A DNA stretch of 64,000 bases, taken from the NCBI RefSeq assembly GCF_008330945.1, contig NZ_CP043489.1, positions 5,095,501-5,159,500 on the forward strand, written 5' to 3'. Position 1 is the stretch's first letter; every line of letters starts with the position of its first letter. The notes beneath the pieces are model-generated. The model did not search any database. It saw only the letters and a list, made by a program, of their open reading frames with translations, and was not told the origin of the DNA. This DNA is from Labrys sp. KNU-23 (GTDB lineage Bacteria > Pseudomonadota > Alphaproteobacteria > Rhizobiales > Labraceae). The position numbers and the translations under genes were made by a program. Positions 15,930 through 26,423 of this stretch are shown one piece after another.

Positions 15930-17291
15930 TTGACAGCAAATACTCTCAAGGATCCGGCGCACCGCATCGATGCGCATGAGCTGGAAGTGGCTTCCGGCAC
16001 AAGAACCTACGTCCTCGCTCCGGTGCTGTCGCGCCGGAGTGAGAGCGAACTTGCACGATCGCCCGAAGCCAAGCTCGAGGAGGCCGTCGGTCTCGCCGGC
16101 GCCATCGATCTCAACGTGGTGGGCGCCGTTGTGGTCACACTCGGTGAAATCCGCCCCTCGACCTATATCGGCAAGGGTAAGGTCGAGGAAATCAAGGCGG
16201 TCGTCGAAGCCGAGGAGATCACCCTTGTGCTGATGGATTGCGCCCTGTCACCCGTGCAGCAGCGCAATCTCGAAAAGGCCTGGGGCGCCAAGGTGATTGA
16301 TCGCACCGGCCTGATTCTCGAAATCTTCGGTCGACGTGCGCGCACCAAGGAAGGCACGCTGCAGGTCGAGCTCGCCCATCTCAACTATCAGAAGGGGCGG
16401 CTCGTCCGGTCCTGGACCCATCTCGAACGCCAGCGCGGTGGCGGCGGCTTTCTCGGCGGTCCCGGCGAAACCCAGATCGAATCGGACCGGCGCCTTCTCC
16501 AGGATCGCATCGTCAAGCTTGAGCGCGAACTGGAACAGGTGAAGCGTACCCGTTCCCTGCATCGCGCCAGCCGGCGCAAGGTGCCCTATCCGATCGTGGC
16601 GCTGGTCGGCTATACCAATGCCGGCAAGTCGACGCTGTTCAATCGCCTGACCCGGGCCGAGGTGCTGGCGGAGGACATGCTGTTTGCCACGCTGGATCCG
16701 ACGCTGCGCGCGCTCAAGCTGCCGCACGGCACCAAGGCGATCCTGTCGGATACGGTGGGGTTCATCTCCGAACTGCCGACCATGCTGGTCGCGGCCTTCC
16801 GTGCCACGCTGGAAGAGGTGCTGGAGGCGGATGTCATCCTGCATGTGCGCGACATCTCCCATGGTGATACCGAAGCCCAGGCAGGCGATGTGCGCTCCAT
16901 CCTGGCCAGCCTCGGCATCGAGGAGGGCGCTGGGCAATCGGTGATCGAGGTCTGGAACAAGGTCGATCTCATCGAGGAGCCGGCGCGCGAAGCATTGTTG
17001 ACGGCTTCACGGCGTGATGGCGACAAGCGGCCGATCGTGGTCTCGGCCATGACCGGGGAAGGACTGCCGGCGCTGCTCGATCGGGTCGAGGCGGTGGTTG
17101 CGGCCGGACGGCTGACGCTCGCCATCGACATTCCGCCAGCGGATGGCGCAGGCCTTGCCTGGCTTCACGCCAATACCGACGTGCTGGCGCGCGAGACCGA
17201 CGAGGATGGCATCACCCATGTCTCCGTCCGCGTGGCTCCGGAAAGAGCGGAACAGGTCAGGCGGCGGTTCGGGATCGTGGCTGTTGAATGA
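15930..17291 (+). CDS. hflX: GTPase HflX
   Basis: A 453-residue ribosome-associated GTPase. The N-terminal HflX domain carries GEIRPSTYIGKGKVEEI and the long helical linker GGPGETQIESDRRLLQDRI. The GTPase domain has G1 GYTNAGKS, G2-G3 FATLDPTLR and DTVGFISELP, and G4 NKVD. It binds 50S subunits and rescues stalled ribosomes. The only initiation codon before the conserved region is TTG 15930 (an in-frame stop lies two codons upstream), with GTG about 15984 as an alternative; the ribosome site is poor, suggesting coupling to hfq. Confidence 0.95.
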   Translation: MTANTLKDPAHRIDAHELEVASGTRTYVLAPVLSRRSESELARSPEAKLEEAVGLAGAIDLNVVGAVVVTLGEIRPSTYIGKGKVEEIKAVVEAEEITLVLMDCALSPVQQRNLEKAWGAKVIDRTGLILEIFGRRARTKEGTLQVELAHLNYQKGRLVRSWTHLERQRGGGGFLGGPGETQIESDRRLLQDRIVKLERELEQVKRTRSLHRASRRKVPYPIVALVGYTNAGKSTLFNRLTRAEVLAEDMLFATLDPTLRALKLPHGTKAILSDTVGFISELPTMLVAAFRATLEEVLEADVILHVRDISHGDTEAQAGDVRSILASLGIEEGAGQSVIEVWNKVDLIEEPAREALLTASRRDGDKRPIVVSAMTGEGLPALLDRVEAVVAAGRLTLAIDIPPADGAGLAWLHANTDVLARETDEDGITHVSVRVAPERAEQVRRRFGIVAVE

Positions 17292-18021
17292 GCTTAGTGC
17301 GCATTACACGGACCCGCGCCTTGCGGCTCTCTACGACCTGCAAAATCCCTGGGGGGCGGACAGCGAGTTCTACCTCGCCGTGGCAGGAAGGCCGGTCCAG
17401 GCCATCCTCGACATCGGATGCGGGACGGGGATGATGGCAGCGGCCCTTGCCAGGCAGGGGCATGACGTTACTGCCGTCGATCCTGCGGCCGCCATGCTGG
17501 ACCTCGCCCGCTCGCGTCCCCATGGGAATCTGGTGCATTGGGTCCACGGACTGGTCGCCGATGTCCGCGGGCATTTCGATCTCGCGATCATGACCGGGCA
17601 TGCCTTCCAGGTTCTGCTCGACGACGAGACCTCGCTGGCCTTGCTGCAGGCCGTGAAACAAAGACTGGTGCCAGGCGGGCGCTTCGCGTTCGAAACGCGC
17701 AATCCGGAGGCGAGGATCTGGGAACAATGGGCCAGCCAATCTACCTCCGCCTCGACGACCGCCCCCTCGGGAAAGGCCGCTGGCACGACCCATGTCGATA
17801 TCGAGAAGAGGGGCGAGCTGGTGTCGTTTCGCTCCATCTATCGCCTTGAGGATGGGACGGAAGTCTCCAGCCGCAGCACCTTGCGTTTTGCGTCACAGGC
17901 CACGATTTCCGGCCTCGCCGCGAAAGCCGGATTTTCCCGGCAGACATGGTACGGGGATTGGGATTGCCGGCCGGTCACGCCGGACAGTCGGGAGCTGATT
18001 CTGGTCGCGGGTTTCGAATAG
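17284..18021 (+). CDS. Class I SAM-dependent methyltransferase
   Basis: A 245-residue protein. The Rossmann motif I is ILDIGCGTGMMAAALARQGHDVTAVDPAAAML (about residues 38-68), with post-I acidic residue D and motif IV around FDLAIMTGHAFQVLL; VPGGRFAFETRNP is motif VI. It belongs to the Methyltransf_25 group; the substrate is unknown. The best start is TTG 17284, overlapping the hflX stop by eight bases, which suggests translational coupling. No other start sits close to the conserved part in this frame. Confidence 0.8.
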   Translation: MNELSAHYTDPRLAALYDLQNPWGADSEFYLAVAGRPVQAILDIGCGTGMMAAALARQGHDVTAVDPAAAMLDLARSRPHGNLVHWVHGLVADVRGHFDLAIMTGHAFQVLLDDETSLALLQAVKQRLVPGGRFAFETRNPEARIWEQWASQSTSASTTAPSGKAAGTTHVDIEKRGELVSFRSIYRLEDGTEVSSRSTLRFASQATISGLAAKAGFSRQTWYGDWDCRPVTPDSRELILVAGFE

Positions 18022-18038
18022 GCCAAGCTTGCCCGCCG

Positions 18039-18557
18039 TCAACACGGGCCCGCCCGCAACGTCTGTGGGCCGGTGATGGTGCAATGGCAGTCCGAGCCAT
18101 CCCAATGCACACTATGCGACACCCATGAGGGACGTCGGCCGCAGGCATCGACCGGCGGCGAGCAGGTCGGGCACACGAAAGCCCCCGAATTGTTCATGGT
18201 GATTTCGCCTGCCCCGTCCGCGGGTATGACCGTCACGCCGAAATCCCCGGTGCGATAGAGAAAGACCCTCATCTGCCCGCGGCTATGCAGCCCCCGCCAG
18301 CCATAGATCGCCCTGGGCGTTTCCAGATTGGCATCGACGGAAAGAAGCTTGCCGCCGGCGCCGGCCGCTTTCTGCAGGCCGGCAAAGTCCCGGATGTCTC
18401 GCAGCGCGATGGCCAAGGCCCTCGTGATCGCCACGTTCGCATCGGGTTGGCCGGGATCGCGAGGCGGCCACGGCTTCAGTTCCGACGAGAATGCCGGCAG
18501 TGCCGTGCAGATCGTAAGAATAACGGTCCCCGCCAGGCCCATGACCGGTCTCGACAT
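18039..18557 (-). CDS. Secreted hypothetical protein with cysteine-rich C-terminus
   Basis: I do not recognise this family. The 172-residue product starts with a signal peptide (MSRPVMGLAGTVILTICTALPAFSS) likely cut after residue 24. The mature part has no transmembrane helix; the last 45 residues hold CPTCSPPVDAC and SDCHC, five or six cysteines that could form disulphides or bind metal. ATG 18557 has GGAG eight bases upstream and is preferred to 18584, which would spoil the signal peptide. It converges with the methyltransferase gene, 17 bp between the stops. Confidence 0.6.
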   Translation of the reverse strand: MSRPVMGLAGTVILTICTALPAFSSELKPWPPRDPGQPDANVAITRALAIALRDIRDFAGLQKAAGAGGKLLSVDANLETPRAIYGWRGLHSRGQMRVFLYRTGDFGVTVIPADGAGEITMNNSGAFVCPTCSPPVDACGRRPSWVSHSVHWDGSDCHCTITGPQTLRAGPC

Positions 18558-18717
18558 CGAGGGCACTCCGCATATGCCGTGCAACGACAGCCGGACTATG
18601 GCGCTCGGTGGGCGTGAACGTCAAATGGAGGGGCGGACTGGTATCAGTCCGCGTTGCCTCTGGTTGCCCGGCTGGCGCAAGCGGCCCTGCTTCCCGGGCG
18701 AACTTGGAGCGCTGGCT

Positions 18718-18966
18718 TCAGAACCAGCTGGTCCTCGCTGGCGCGGGCGTCGTCACGAGACCGACGACCGCGCCAGTGGTTGCTCCGATGGCGCCGCCGA
18801 CCAGCGCGCCGGTGGTCGGCTGGCGAGCGACGAGGCTGCCGACGATGGCGCCGCTGGTGCCGCCGATCAGGGCGCCATTGAAGGCTCGCCCAGCCGGGCT
18901 GGAACTGCAGGAAGCGGTGCTGACGGCAAGACCGGTGATCAGGATCAAACCCGGAAGTCTCTTCAT
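18718..18966 (-). CDS. Small glycine-zipper envelope protein
   Basis: An 82-residue protein with an N-terminal signal (MKRLPGLILITGLAVSTASC), possibly a lipoprotein cut before Cys20 although the preceding residues are a poor lipobox. The rest is two glycine-zipper helices: GALIGGTSGAIVGSL and GALVGGAIGATTGAVVGL, GxxxG repeats as in outer-membrane osmotic-stress lipoproteins such as YMGG/OsmB types. Role unknown, probably envelope-associated. Confidence 0.7.
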   Translation of the reverse strand: MKRLPGLILITGLAVSTASCSSSPAGRAFNGALIGGTSGAIVGSLVARQPTTGALVGGAIGATTGAVVGLVTTPAPARTSWF

Positions 18967-19311
18967 CCTTGAGCATCCTTACGCTACGCTACGATGAATG
19001 GCTCGTTTACTGAATGTTAACTGTTGGTTTCGAATCGGACCGAAGCAAGGCTCCGTCAGACAAGATTTGGCCCAATGTATTAATGGCAGCGGCTTCCGAC
19101 GTTGATTTGGAACGCTTTACTAGCTGGAATGGCGTCAACCAGGATCAAAATGGCCGATTTTCTTGGTCTTTAAGGAAGAAAACCGGACATCCGGTATTCT
19201 CGCAACATGGTTAATCTTGGCGCCTGCTCCGGGTTGCAGCCATGCCGGGCGTGTCTTCATGGCGGAGATCGGCTCGGGCTGAGCGCGGAACAAGCATGGT
19301 GGAGGCGATCG
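18967..19311. other. Intergenic region, 345 bp, nothing recognised
   Basis: It lies between the glycine-zipper gene start and the esterase stop. A short hairpin (ACCGG-acat-CCGGT, about 19183-19196) is the only structure I noticed. A 66-codon frame at 19014 has no ribosome site and no family features, and I do not call it. Confidence 0.5.
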
Positions 19312-21324
19312 CTAGGGTGGCGGAGACCCGGGAGTGGGCAATGCCAGATTCTGGCGCAGCGCCTTCAACACTCCGTCCCCCATGGCTGCCTGGCCGAGTG
19401 CATTGGGATGGAAGGAGCCGCTGAGGGTCGCAGCCAAGACAGGCTGGGCCCGACCGTTCATGTGAGGATCGCCGCCACTGCCAGCCAGCGTGCGCATGGT
19501 GTTGGCGGTGAGGAAAGCATCGTTCGGCGTGACAAACCAGCGTTGCCGCGGGCGATAGGCCTGCCAGGCCGGTGGCGAAAACGGGGTCCAGCGTTGCCCC
19601 GTGGGATTGCTGACCGGAAAGCGCAGTCCGTCCGGGGTATTGCTGCCATCCGCCATGCCCGGCTGACAGAGGGCGTGGCCCTGGAACGCTGCAGCGAAGC
19701 CGGTCACCACTTGCCAGCCGCTGACGGTGCCGAGATCGCGGAGCTTGGTATTGAGACCATCGACGAAGGTGACCGATTCCTGTCCGGTGGTCGGCTTGCT
19801 GATCCGGAAGATCTCGTGAAGGTCCATGCCACCCGTGCCGGCTTCGCCGTTGGCGGCATGCGGGCAGGTGCCGCTTCCCGTGTGCAGCATCTGCGGATAG
19901 CCGGTCTGGATGATCTGGGACGCGCTCAGGCCCAGGAGCTGTTCGAAGGCCCGGGCCAGGATGCGATAGCGCTCGGCCAGCGAACTCTCCGCAGCCGTGG
20001 CATCCTGAAAGGTGATGGGGCCGGCACCCTTGATCCATAGTTTTTCGGCCGCCCGGCGGAGCGAAAGGAAGTTACTGCTCGCAACCAGGGCTTCACCGGC
20101 AATGACCCGTGAAAAGCCGATATCGTTCCCGCCGATGCTGAGCAGCAGGACGTCGGGTTTGCGCTTGAAGGCAGCACAGCGCCTGAGATCGCTTTCCCAG
20201 GAAAAGTGAGCCGGCGGCGAGAAGCGATTATAGCCCGTGAGAGGCAGTGGACAGAGGTCACGCAAGGCGCGCATTACCTGCGGCGAGGCATCGTACTGGC
20301 CGGCTTTGCCCGGCCTGTCCTTGGGGACGTCGTCGCGGGCGACCCAGTAGCCGAGCACGCCCTCGAAGACTTCCGCACCGGTGCAGCCATAGCCCAGATA
20401 GGTCACGCTCGCATGAGGCACTTCCAATGCGAGCGCCAGGGCCGCCTTGAGCTGGTGCGAATAGAGCGAGCGATGGCACTGCTGGTTGATCCACAGGGCA
20501 CCGATCCCGAAGCTCTTGTCGAAATTGTGCTTGTCGCGGAGGGGGTAAAGGCGCAGCCGGCCGTGCCATCCCGATTCACCCGGCAGGTGCGACGATTCTT
20601 GGAAATTGTTGACGTCGGTGCCGAGCACCGCGGCCTTGTCGGGATTGCCCTCGCCGGAAGCGAAGGAATCCCCCATGCCGAGGATGGTGACAGGCCGGAT
20701 GGTCTGGTCCGGCGCTTCGGCCAGGGCCGAGCCGTCGGCCTTGACGGCCAGGGTGAAGGCGGTGCCGATGGGGATGTCGGCAAGGCGTATCTGCGCGGTG
20801 CCGCAGGGCGTTGTCGCAGCTACCACGCCATTGACCAGCCATTGGCACTCACGGCCGGCAGGGGCCTCCGTGACGCTGGCGAGGACGTCGGCCTTGCGTG
20901 CGCCGACATAGTCCTCGCCATTGGCCAGCTTGCAGCCCCAATGCCCGCGATTGGTTGCGGAGAAGCAGGTGCTGCGGGCAAGGGCCGAGGCCCAGCCGAA
21001 ACGCCAGATCGTCGCGGGATCGCCGAAAGCCTTGCCGAGTTGCCTGGCATCGGCGCGCTTTTCCAGCTCGACCTCGAGCGCCATCACAGGCTGGTTCTGG
21101 CGGTCGGCCAAGGGGAGGCTGGCATAGATGCCGGCGAGGGCACGGAAATGGTCCTCGTTGCGAAACAGGGGAAAGCGATTGGCCACCTCCCACTGGATGG
21201 CCGGTGTGGCTTTGGCTGCTCCTGCAGCGATTGCAAAGCCAAAGACGACCGCACAGAGGCTGGCTCGGCCCCCGACATGCCGCGTACCTGATCGACCCGT
21301 CCTGACAACGCCCATACGTGACAT
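19312..21324 (-). CDS. Secreted SGNH/GDSL-family hydrolase
   Basis: A 670-residue protein with an N-terminal signal region (ASLCAVVFGFAIAAGAAKA). The catalytic SGNH blocks are all visible: GMGDSFASGEGNPD (block I, nucleophile Ser) near residue 215, LGYGCTGAEVFEG (Gly block), SIGGNDIGFSRV (block III, Asn) and SFHPNALGQ (block V, His). About 200 residues before block I form an extra domain of unknown fold. It is likely an exported esterase or lipase acting on acyl or carbohydrate esters. ATG 21324, with a G-rich site upstream, is chosen over 21339. Confidence 0.82.
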   Translation of the reverse strand: MSRMGVVRTGRSGTRHVGGRASLCAVVFGFAIAAGAAKATPAIQWEVANRFPLFRNEDHFRALAGIYASLPLADRQNQPVMALEVELEKRADARQLGKAFGDPATIWRFGWASALARSTCFSATNRGHWGCKLANGEDYVGARKADVLASVTEAPAGRECQWLVNGVVAATTPCGTAQIRLADIPIGTAFTLAVKADGSALAEAPDQTIRPVTILGMGDSFASGEGNPDKAAVLGTDVNNFQESSHLPGESGWHGRLRLYPLRDKHNFDKSFGIGALWINQQCHRSLYSHQLKAALALALEVPHASVTYLGYGCTGAEVFEGVLGYWVARDDVPKDRPGKAGQYDASPQVMRALRDLCPLPLTGYNRFSPPAHFSWESDLRRCAAFKRKPDVLLLSIGGNDIGFSRVIAGEALVASSNFLSLRRAAEKLWIKGAGPITFQDATAAESSLAERYRILARAFEQLLGLSASQIIQTGYPQMLHTGSGTCPHAANGEAGTGGMDLHEIFRISKPTTGQESVTFVDGLNTKLRDLGTVSGWQVVTGFAAAFQGHALCQPGMADGSNTPDGLRFPVSNPTGQRWTPFSPPAWQAYRPRQRWFVTPNDAFLTANTMRTLAGSGGDPHMNGRAQPVLAATLSGSFHPNALGQAAMGDGVLKALRQNLALPTPGSPPP

Positions 21325-21405
21325 GGCAGCCCCCCGCATGCGATCGCTTCGCCACAGTAGGAGAAAGGGCGTGATGGCGCCGTTATCGCGACGGCGGCGC
21401 GGACG

Positions 21406-21894
21406 TCAGCGAGATCCGATAAACCGAAATAGCGCGTCGACGGTCGCTTGCACCGGTTGACGGGTGTCGATCTCGAAATCGGCCGAATGGCGCAGCAGCG
21501 GCTCGATCGTCGTGATCAGTTCGGCGACCTTGCGACGCTCTTCCTCGGCATGGCCATAGCCGCAACCCGTTCGTGCGGCGAGGCGCGTCATGATGGTGGG
21601 GACGGGAGCCGAAAGCAGGACGACGGCGTCGATCAGGGGAAAGAGCTCGGCCATGTTCTCGGCGCAGCCGCTGACGAAAAGGGGCAGGGGCGTCGGCCGT
21701 GACAGCAGGGCGCGGACCTTGTCGAGCTGCCAGACCCAGTCCTCGCCCTGGCCAGGTGTCAGGTCATCTCCCGGGACCCAATGCGACCATTCGGGCGTAT
21801 CGAGGTCATGAGCCTGGTGGCCACGGGCCAGCAATTCGCGGATCACGGACGTCTTGCCGGTTCCGGACATGCCGGTGATCAGGATGCGCGTCAT
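21406..21894 (-). CDS. P-loop ATPase, shikimate/adenylate-kinase-like
   Basis: A 162-residue protein starting MTRILITGMSGTGKTSVI, a clear Walker A motif at residues 7-15. The HDLDTPEWSHW and LPLFVSGCAEN segments match small AAA_18/shikimate-kinase-like proteins common in actinobacteria and alphaproteobacteria. No shikimate-binding RxxxE pattern is evident, so the substrate is unknown. ATG 21894 is chosen because it directly precedes the P-loop strand; a frame extending to 22032 adds no conserved sequence. Confidence 0.7.
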   Translation of the reverse strand: MTRILITGMSGTGKTSVIRELLARGHQAHDLDTPEWSHWVPGDDLTPGQGEDWVWQLDKVRALLSRPTPLPLFVSGCAENMAELFPLIDAVVLLSAPVPTIMTRLAARTGCGYGHAEEERRKVAELITTIEPLLRHSADFEIDTRQPVQATVDALFRFIGSR

Positions 21895-21985
21895 CACCGC
21901 CTTGCTCCGAAAGCGACCGGAGGGGCCGCTCCCCTGAATGTTCGCGAGGTTGTCACGACGAAAGCCAGGCTGCAATGACGGCAAT

Positions 21986-22013
21986 AAAAATGGCCGGACG
22001 AGCCGGCCATTTT
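21986..22013 (-). terminator. Rho-independent terminator after glpF
   Basis: AAAATGGCCGG and GCCGGCCATTTT form a stem with a 4-base loop. Read on the minus strand it is followed by TTTTTATT, 38 bp after the glpF stop. Confidence 0.8.
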
Positions 22014-22051
22014 CAAGAGCAAGACGCTTCAAAGCCTTGCGGGCATGGCCG

Positions 22052-22771
22052 TCACATCATGCCCGTCGCCTTGGCGAGCATGAGGGCGACGATGCCGCCG
22101 ATCACCGGACCGACGACCGGCACCCAGGAATAGCCCCAGTCCGAACCGCCCTTGCCGGCGATCGGCAGGACGGCGTGGGCAATGCGCGGGCCGAGGTCAC
22201 GGGCCGGATTGATGGCATAGCCGGTGGGACCACCGAGCGAGACGCCGATGCCCCAGACCACCATGCCGACGATGAAGGGCGCGAGATAACCCGGCGTCGC
22301 CACGCCCTTCGAGCCGATGGCTGCAACCACGAAGAGCAGGGCGAAGCCGCCGATGATTTCCGTCACCAGATTGGCGCCGTAATTGCGGATGGCAGGACCG
22401 GTGCAGAAAACGGCGAGCTTGAGGCCCTGGTCTTCGGTTTCGCCCCAATGCATCAGATGCGCGAGCCACACCAGGATCGCCCCGATGAAGGCGCCGATGA
22501 ACTGGGCAGCGATGAAGGGCACGACATTGCTCCAATCGCCGGTCGCGGTGGCGAAGGCGAGGGTCACTGCCGGATTGAGGTGGCCCGGGGCACCCGCCGC
22601 GACGGCGACGAGCACGCCGCAGAGCACGGCGAACGCCCAGCCGGCCGTGATGACGATCCAGCCGGAATTCTGGCCCTTGTTCTTGGCGAGCAGCACGTTG
22701 GCGACCACGCCGTCACCGAACAGGATGAGCGTGGCGGTGCCCATGAGCTCGCCGATAAACCCAACTGCCAT
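22052..22771 (-). CDS. glpF: Glycerol uptake facilitator (MIP family)
   Basis: A 239-residue aquaglyceroporin with six hydrophobic helices. The two pore motifs are HLNPAVTL (NPA 66-68) and INPARDLGPRI (NPA 188-190); the aspartate after the second NPA is the mark of glycerol facilitators rather than water channels. It is the last gene of glpD-glpK-glpF on the minus strand, 62 bp after glpK, and is followed by a strong terminator. It lets glycerol diffuse in for phosphorylation by GlpK. Confidence 0.92.
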   Translation of the reverse strand: MAVGFIGELMGTATLILFGDGVVANVLLAKNKGQNSGWIVITAGWAFAVLCGVLVAVAAGAPGHLNPAVTLAFATATGDWSNVVPFIAAQFIGAFIGAILVWLAHLMHWGETEDQGLKLAVFCTGPAIRNYGANLVTEIIGGFALLFVVAAIGSKGVATPGYLAPFIVGMVVWGIGVSLGGPTGYAINPARDLGPRIAHAVLPIAGKGGSDWGYSWVPVVGPVIGGIVALMLAKATGMM

Positions 22772-22833
22772 GGTATGTTTCCTCTTGTTATGGGGCGCAC
22801 CCCCCCGGTGCGGCTCATTGCTCCGCTAGTGGC

Positions 22834-24330
<1,497 letters not shown>

Positions 24331-24380
24331 GCTTTCCTCCTCGATATGTTCTTGCAGTCCGGTTGGATCTGGGAACGAGT

Positions 24381-25910
24381 TCAGTGGGGAACGGGCGCCT
24401 TCTGCCGGGCGGCGAGATAGGCGGAGATGTCACCGGCCACTTCGGGCTGCAGATGCAGGCCGAGCTTGGAACGGCGCCAGAGGATGTCCTCGGCGGTCAC
24501 GGCCCATTCCTGGTCGACGAGATAGTCGATCTCGGCCGCGGTGAGGCCCATGCCGAAATCCCGGCCGAGATCGGCCATGCTGTTGGCACTGTCCAGGAAC
24601 TTGAAGGCGCGTGTGCCGTATGCCCTGGCCAGGCGCCGGGCGAGGGCAGGGGACAGGAAGGGCTTGCGTGCCGTCAGCGAGCGGATGAAGGCATCGAGAT
24701 CGGCATTGGGCATGTCACCGCCCGGCAGGGGGGCATCGGCGGTCCAGGGCTTGCCCCTTGCACCCAGGGTCTTTTCGATATGCTCGAGGATCGATTCCGA
24801 CAGGCGGCGATAGGTGGTGATCTTGCCGCCGAAGATGTTGATCAGCGGCGCGCCGTCGATCAGCTCTTCCTTGATGACATAGTCGCGGGTGGCAGCCTGG
24901 GCGGCGGTGGCGTGATCGTCATAGAGGGGGCGCACGCCCGAATAGGTCCAGACGATGTCGGCGGGCTTGATTTCCCTGGCGAAATACTCGCTTGCCGCCT
25001 TGCACAGATACTCCGTCTCGCCGGACGTGATCGCGACCTTGGCCGGATCATCCTTGTAGTCCTGGTCGGTCGTGCCGATCAGGGTGAATTCATCTTCATA
25101 GGGAATGGCGAAGATGATGCGGCCATCCGGGTTCTGGAAGATGTAGCAGCGGTCGTGGTCGAAGAGCTTGGGCACGATGATGTGGCTGCCCTGGACCAGG
25201 CGCACCTGGTTCGGCTCCTTGTGAGCGACCACGTCTGCCAGCACCTTGTCGACCCAGGGGCCGGCCGCGTTGACGACGAGGCGGGCAGTGACTTCGTTCT
25301 CTGCGCCATTGGTCTGATCCAGCAATCGGATGCGCCACAGGCCGCTGTCGCGACGCGCGGCGACGACCTTGCAGCGGGTGCGGACGACGGCGCCGCGGTC
25401 GGCGGCATCGCGGGCGTTGAGGGCCACGAAGCGGGCGTCATTCACCCAGCAGTCGGAATATTCGAACGCCTTCGAGAAGATCGGCTTCAAGGACTTGCCG
25501 GCTTCGTCGCGCCGAAGGTCCAGCGTGCGGGTGGGCGGCAGTTTCTTGCGGCCACCGATATAGTCGTAGAGGAAAAGGCCGATCCGCAGCATCCAGGCCG
25601 GGCGCAGGCCCTTGAAATAGGGCAGTACGAAACGCAGCGGATGGACGAGGTGCGGTGCGTTGCGCCAGACGATCTCGCGTTCGGTGAGAGCCTCTCGTAC
25701 CAGACGGAACTCGTAATATTCGAGATAGCGCAGGCCACCATGGATCAGCTTGGTTGCCTTGGAGGACGTGCCGCTGGCCAGGTCGTTCATCTCGGCCAGG
25801 TAAACCGAATAGCCCCGCCCCACGGCATCGCGAGCAATGCCGCACCCATTGACGCCCCCGCCGATGACGAAGACGTCGAAGATATCGTTGGAGGATGTCT
25901 GCTCGTTCAT
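24381..25910 (-). CDS. glpD: Aerobic glycerol-3-phosphate dehydrogenase
   Basis: A 509-residue FAD-dependent dehydrogenase. The FAD-binding motif is VFVIGGGVNGCGIARDAVGRGYSV; the family signatures ASGTSSKATKLIHGGLRYLE and the C-terminal domain with NIFGGKITTYRRLSE are present. It oxidises glycerol 3-phosphate to dihydroxyacetone phosphate at the inner membrane and passes electrons to quinone. ATG 25910 (MNEQTSSND) is chosen; an upstream ATG at 25958 adds a basic non-conserved stretch. It heads glpD-glpK-glpF, with candidate GlpR sites 145-190 bp upstream. Confidence 0.95.
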   Translation of the reverse strand: MNEQTSSNDIFDVFVIGGGVNGCGIARDAVGRGYSVYLAEMNDLASGTSSKATKLIHGGLRYLEYYEFRLVREALTEREIVWRNAPHLVHPLRFVLPYFKGLRPAWMLRIGLFLYDYIGGRKKLPPTRTLDLRRDEAGKSLKPIFSKAFEYSDCWVNDARFVALNARDAADRGAVVRTRCKVVAARRDSGLWRIRLLDQTNGAENEVTARLVVNAAGPWVDKVLADVVAHKEPNQVRLVQGSHIIVPKLFDHDRCYIFQNPDGRIIFAIPYEDEFTLIGTTDQDYKDDPAKVAITSGETEYLCKAASEYFAREIKPADIVWTYSGVRPLYDDHATAAQAATRDYVIKEELIDGAPLINIFGGKITTYRRLSESILEHIEKTLGARGKPWTADAPLPGGDMPNADLDAFIRSLTARKPFLSPALARRLARAYGTRAFKFLDSANSMADLGRDFGMGLTAAEIDYLVDQEWAVTAEDILWRRSKLGLHLQPEVAGDISAYLAARQKAPVPH

Positions 25911-26055
25911 CGGGCGACACCGCGAATCGTGACGGCGGTCGGGACTTCGATCGGGCATGGCGAGATGGCTTGAACCATTGCGTTCCGTCTCCCTGCATTT
26001 CGCCCCTCGTCGTCGAGGGCGTCATATTCGGGGGGCATGTTGGTGCGGTTTGATA

Positions 26056-26100
26056 TTTTCGCAATAGAAAATTATTTCTTTCGTTTTTCACAAAACGAAA
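26056..26100. promoter_or_regulatory. Candidate GlpR operator pair upstream of glpD
   Basis: TTTTCGCAATAGAAAA (26057-26072) is followed by the near-perfect palindrome TTTCGTTTTTCACAAAACGAAA, arms TTTCGTTTT / AAAACGAAA, ending at 26100. TTTCG/CGAAA half-sites are used by DeoR-family GlpR proteins. A glpR gene lies just upstream on the same strand. Confidence 0.6.
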
Positions 26101-26311
26101 ATTTAAACTTTTTAAAAAAGTGAAGCTTCTTCGGCGCGTCGATACCAGGGTACCGGCAATGCAATGCGGTTTTCTTGCCTTGGCCAGTGGATCTGACTAG
26201 AGCATGTCGCATTTTGGCTGTTTTTGGTAAAATGGTAGGTTATCTTCTGTGTCTTAGTGTTTTTAATCACAATTATTTGGTGTATAAATTTTGACTGTCG
26301 CCTAAAGGCTA

Positions 26312-26336
26312 TTTTCGTAATCTTTCGAAACGAAAG
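26312..26336. promoter_or_regulatory. Second TTTCG/CGAAA palindrome
   Basis: TTTTCG followed by the palindrome CTTTCGAAACGAAAG (26322-26336) repeats the half-site of the 26056-26100 operators, about 90 bp after the glpR stop. It may act as an auxiliary operator for looping. Confidence 0.45.
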
Positions 26337-26423
26337 GGGTTGGCAGGTGATTTTTTCGCGACAAACTGTGTCACAAATGAAGCCAGCCTTCTTGGAAGGC
26401 GGCGCAAAGGGGCTGAAGCGGCG

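Larger units (their letters stand above)
25911..26423. other. glpR-glpD intergenic region, 513 bp, AT-rich promoter area
   Basis: No gene. The region is markedly more AT-rich than its neighbours and holds TTTCG/CGAAA palindromes at 26056-26100 and 26312-26336, listed separately. It must carry the glpD promoter. Confidence 0.65.
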
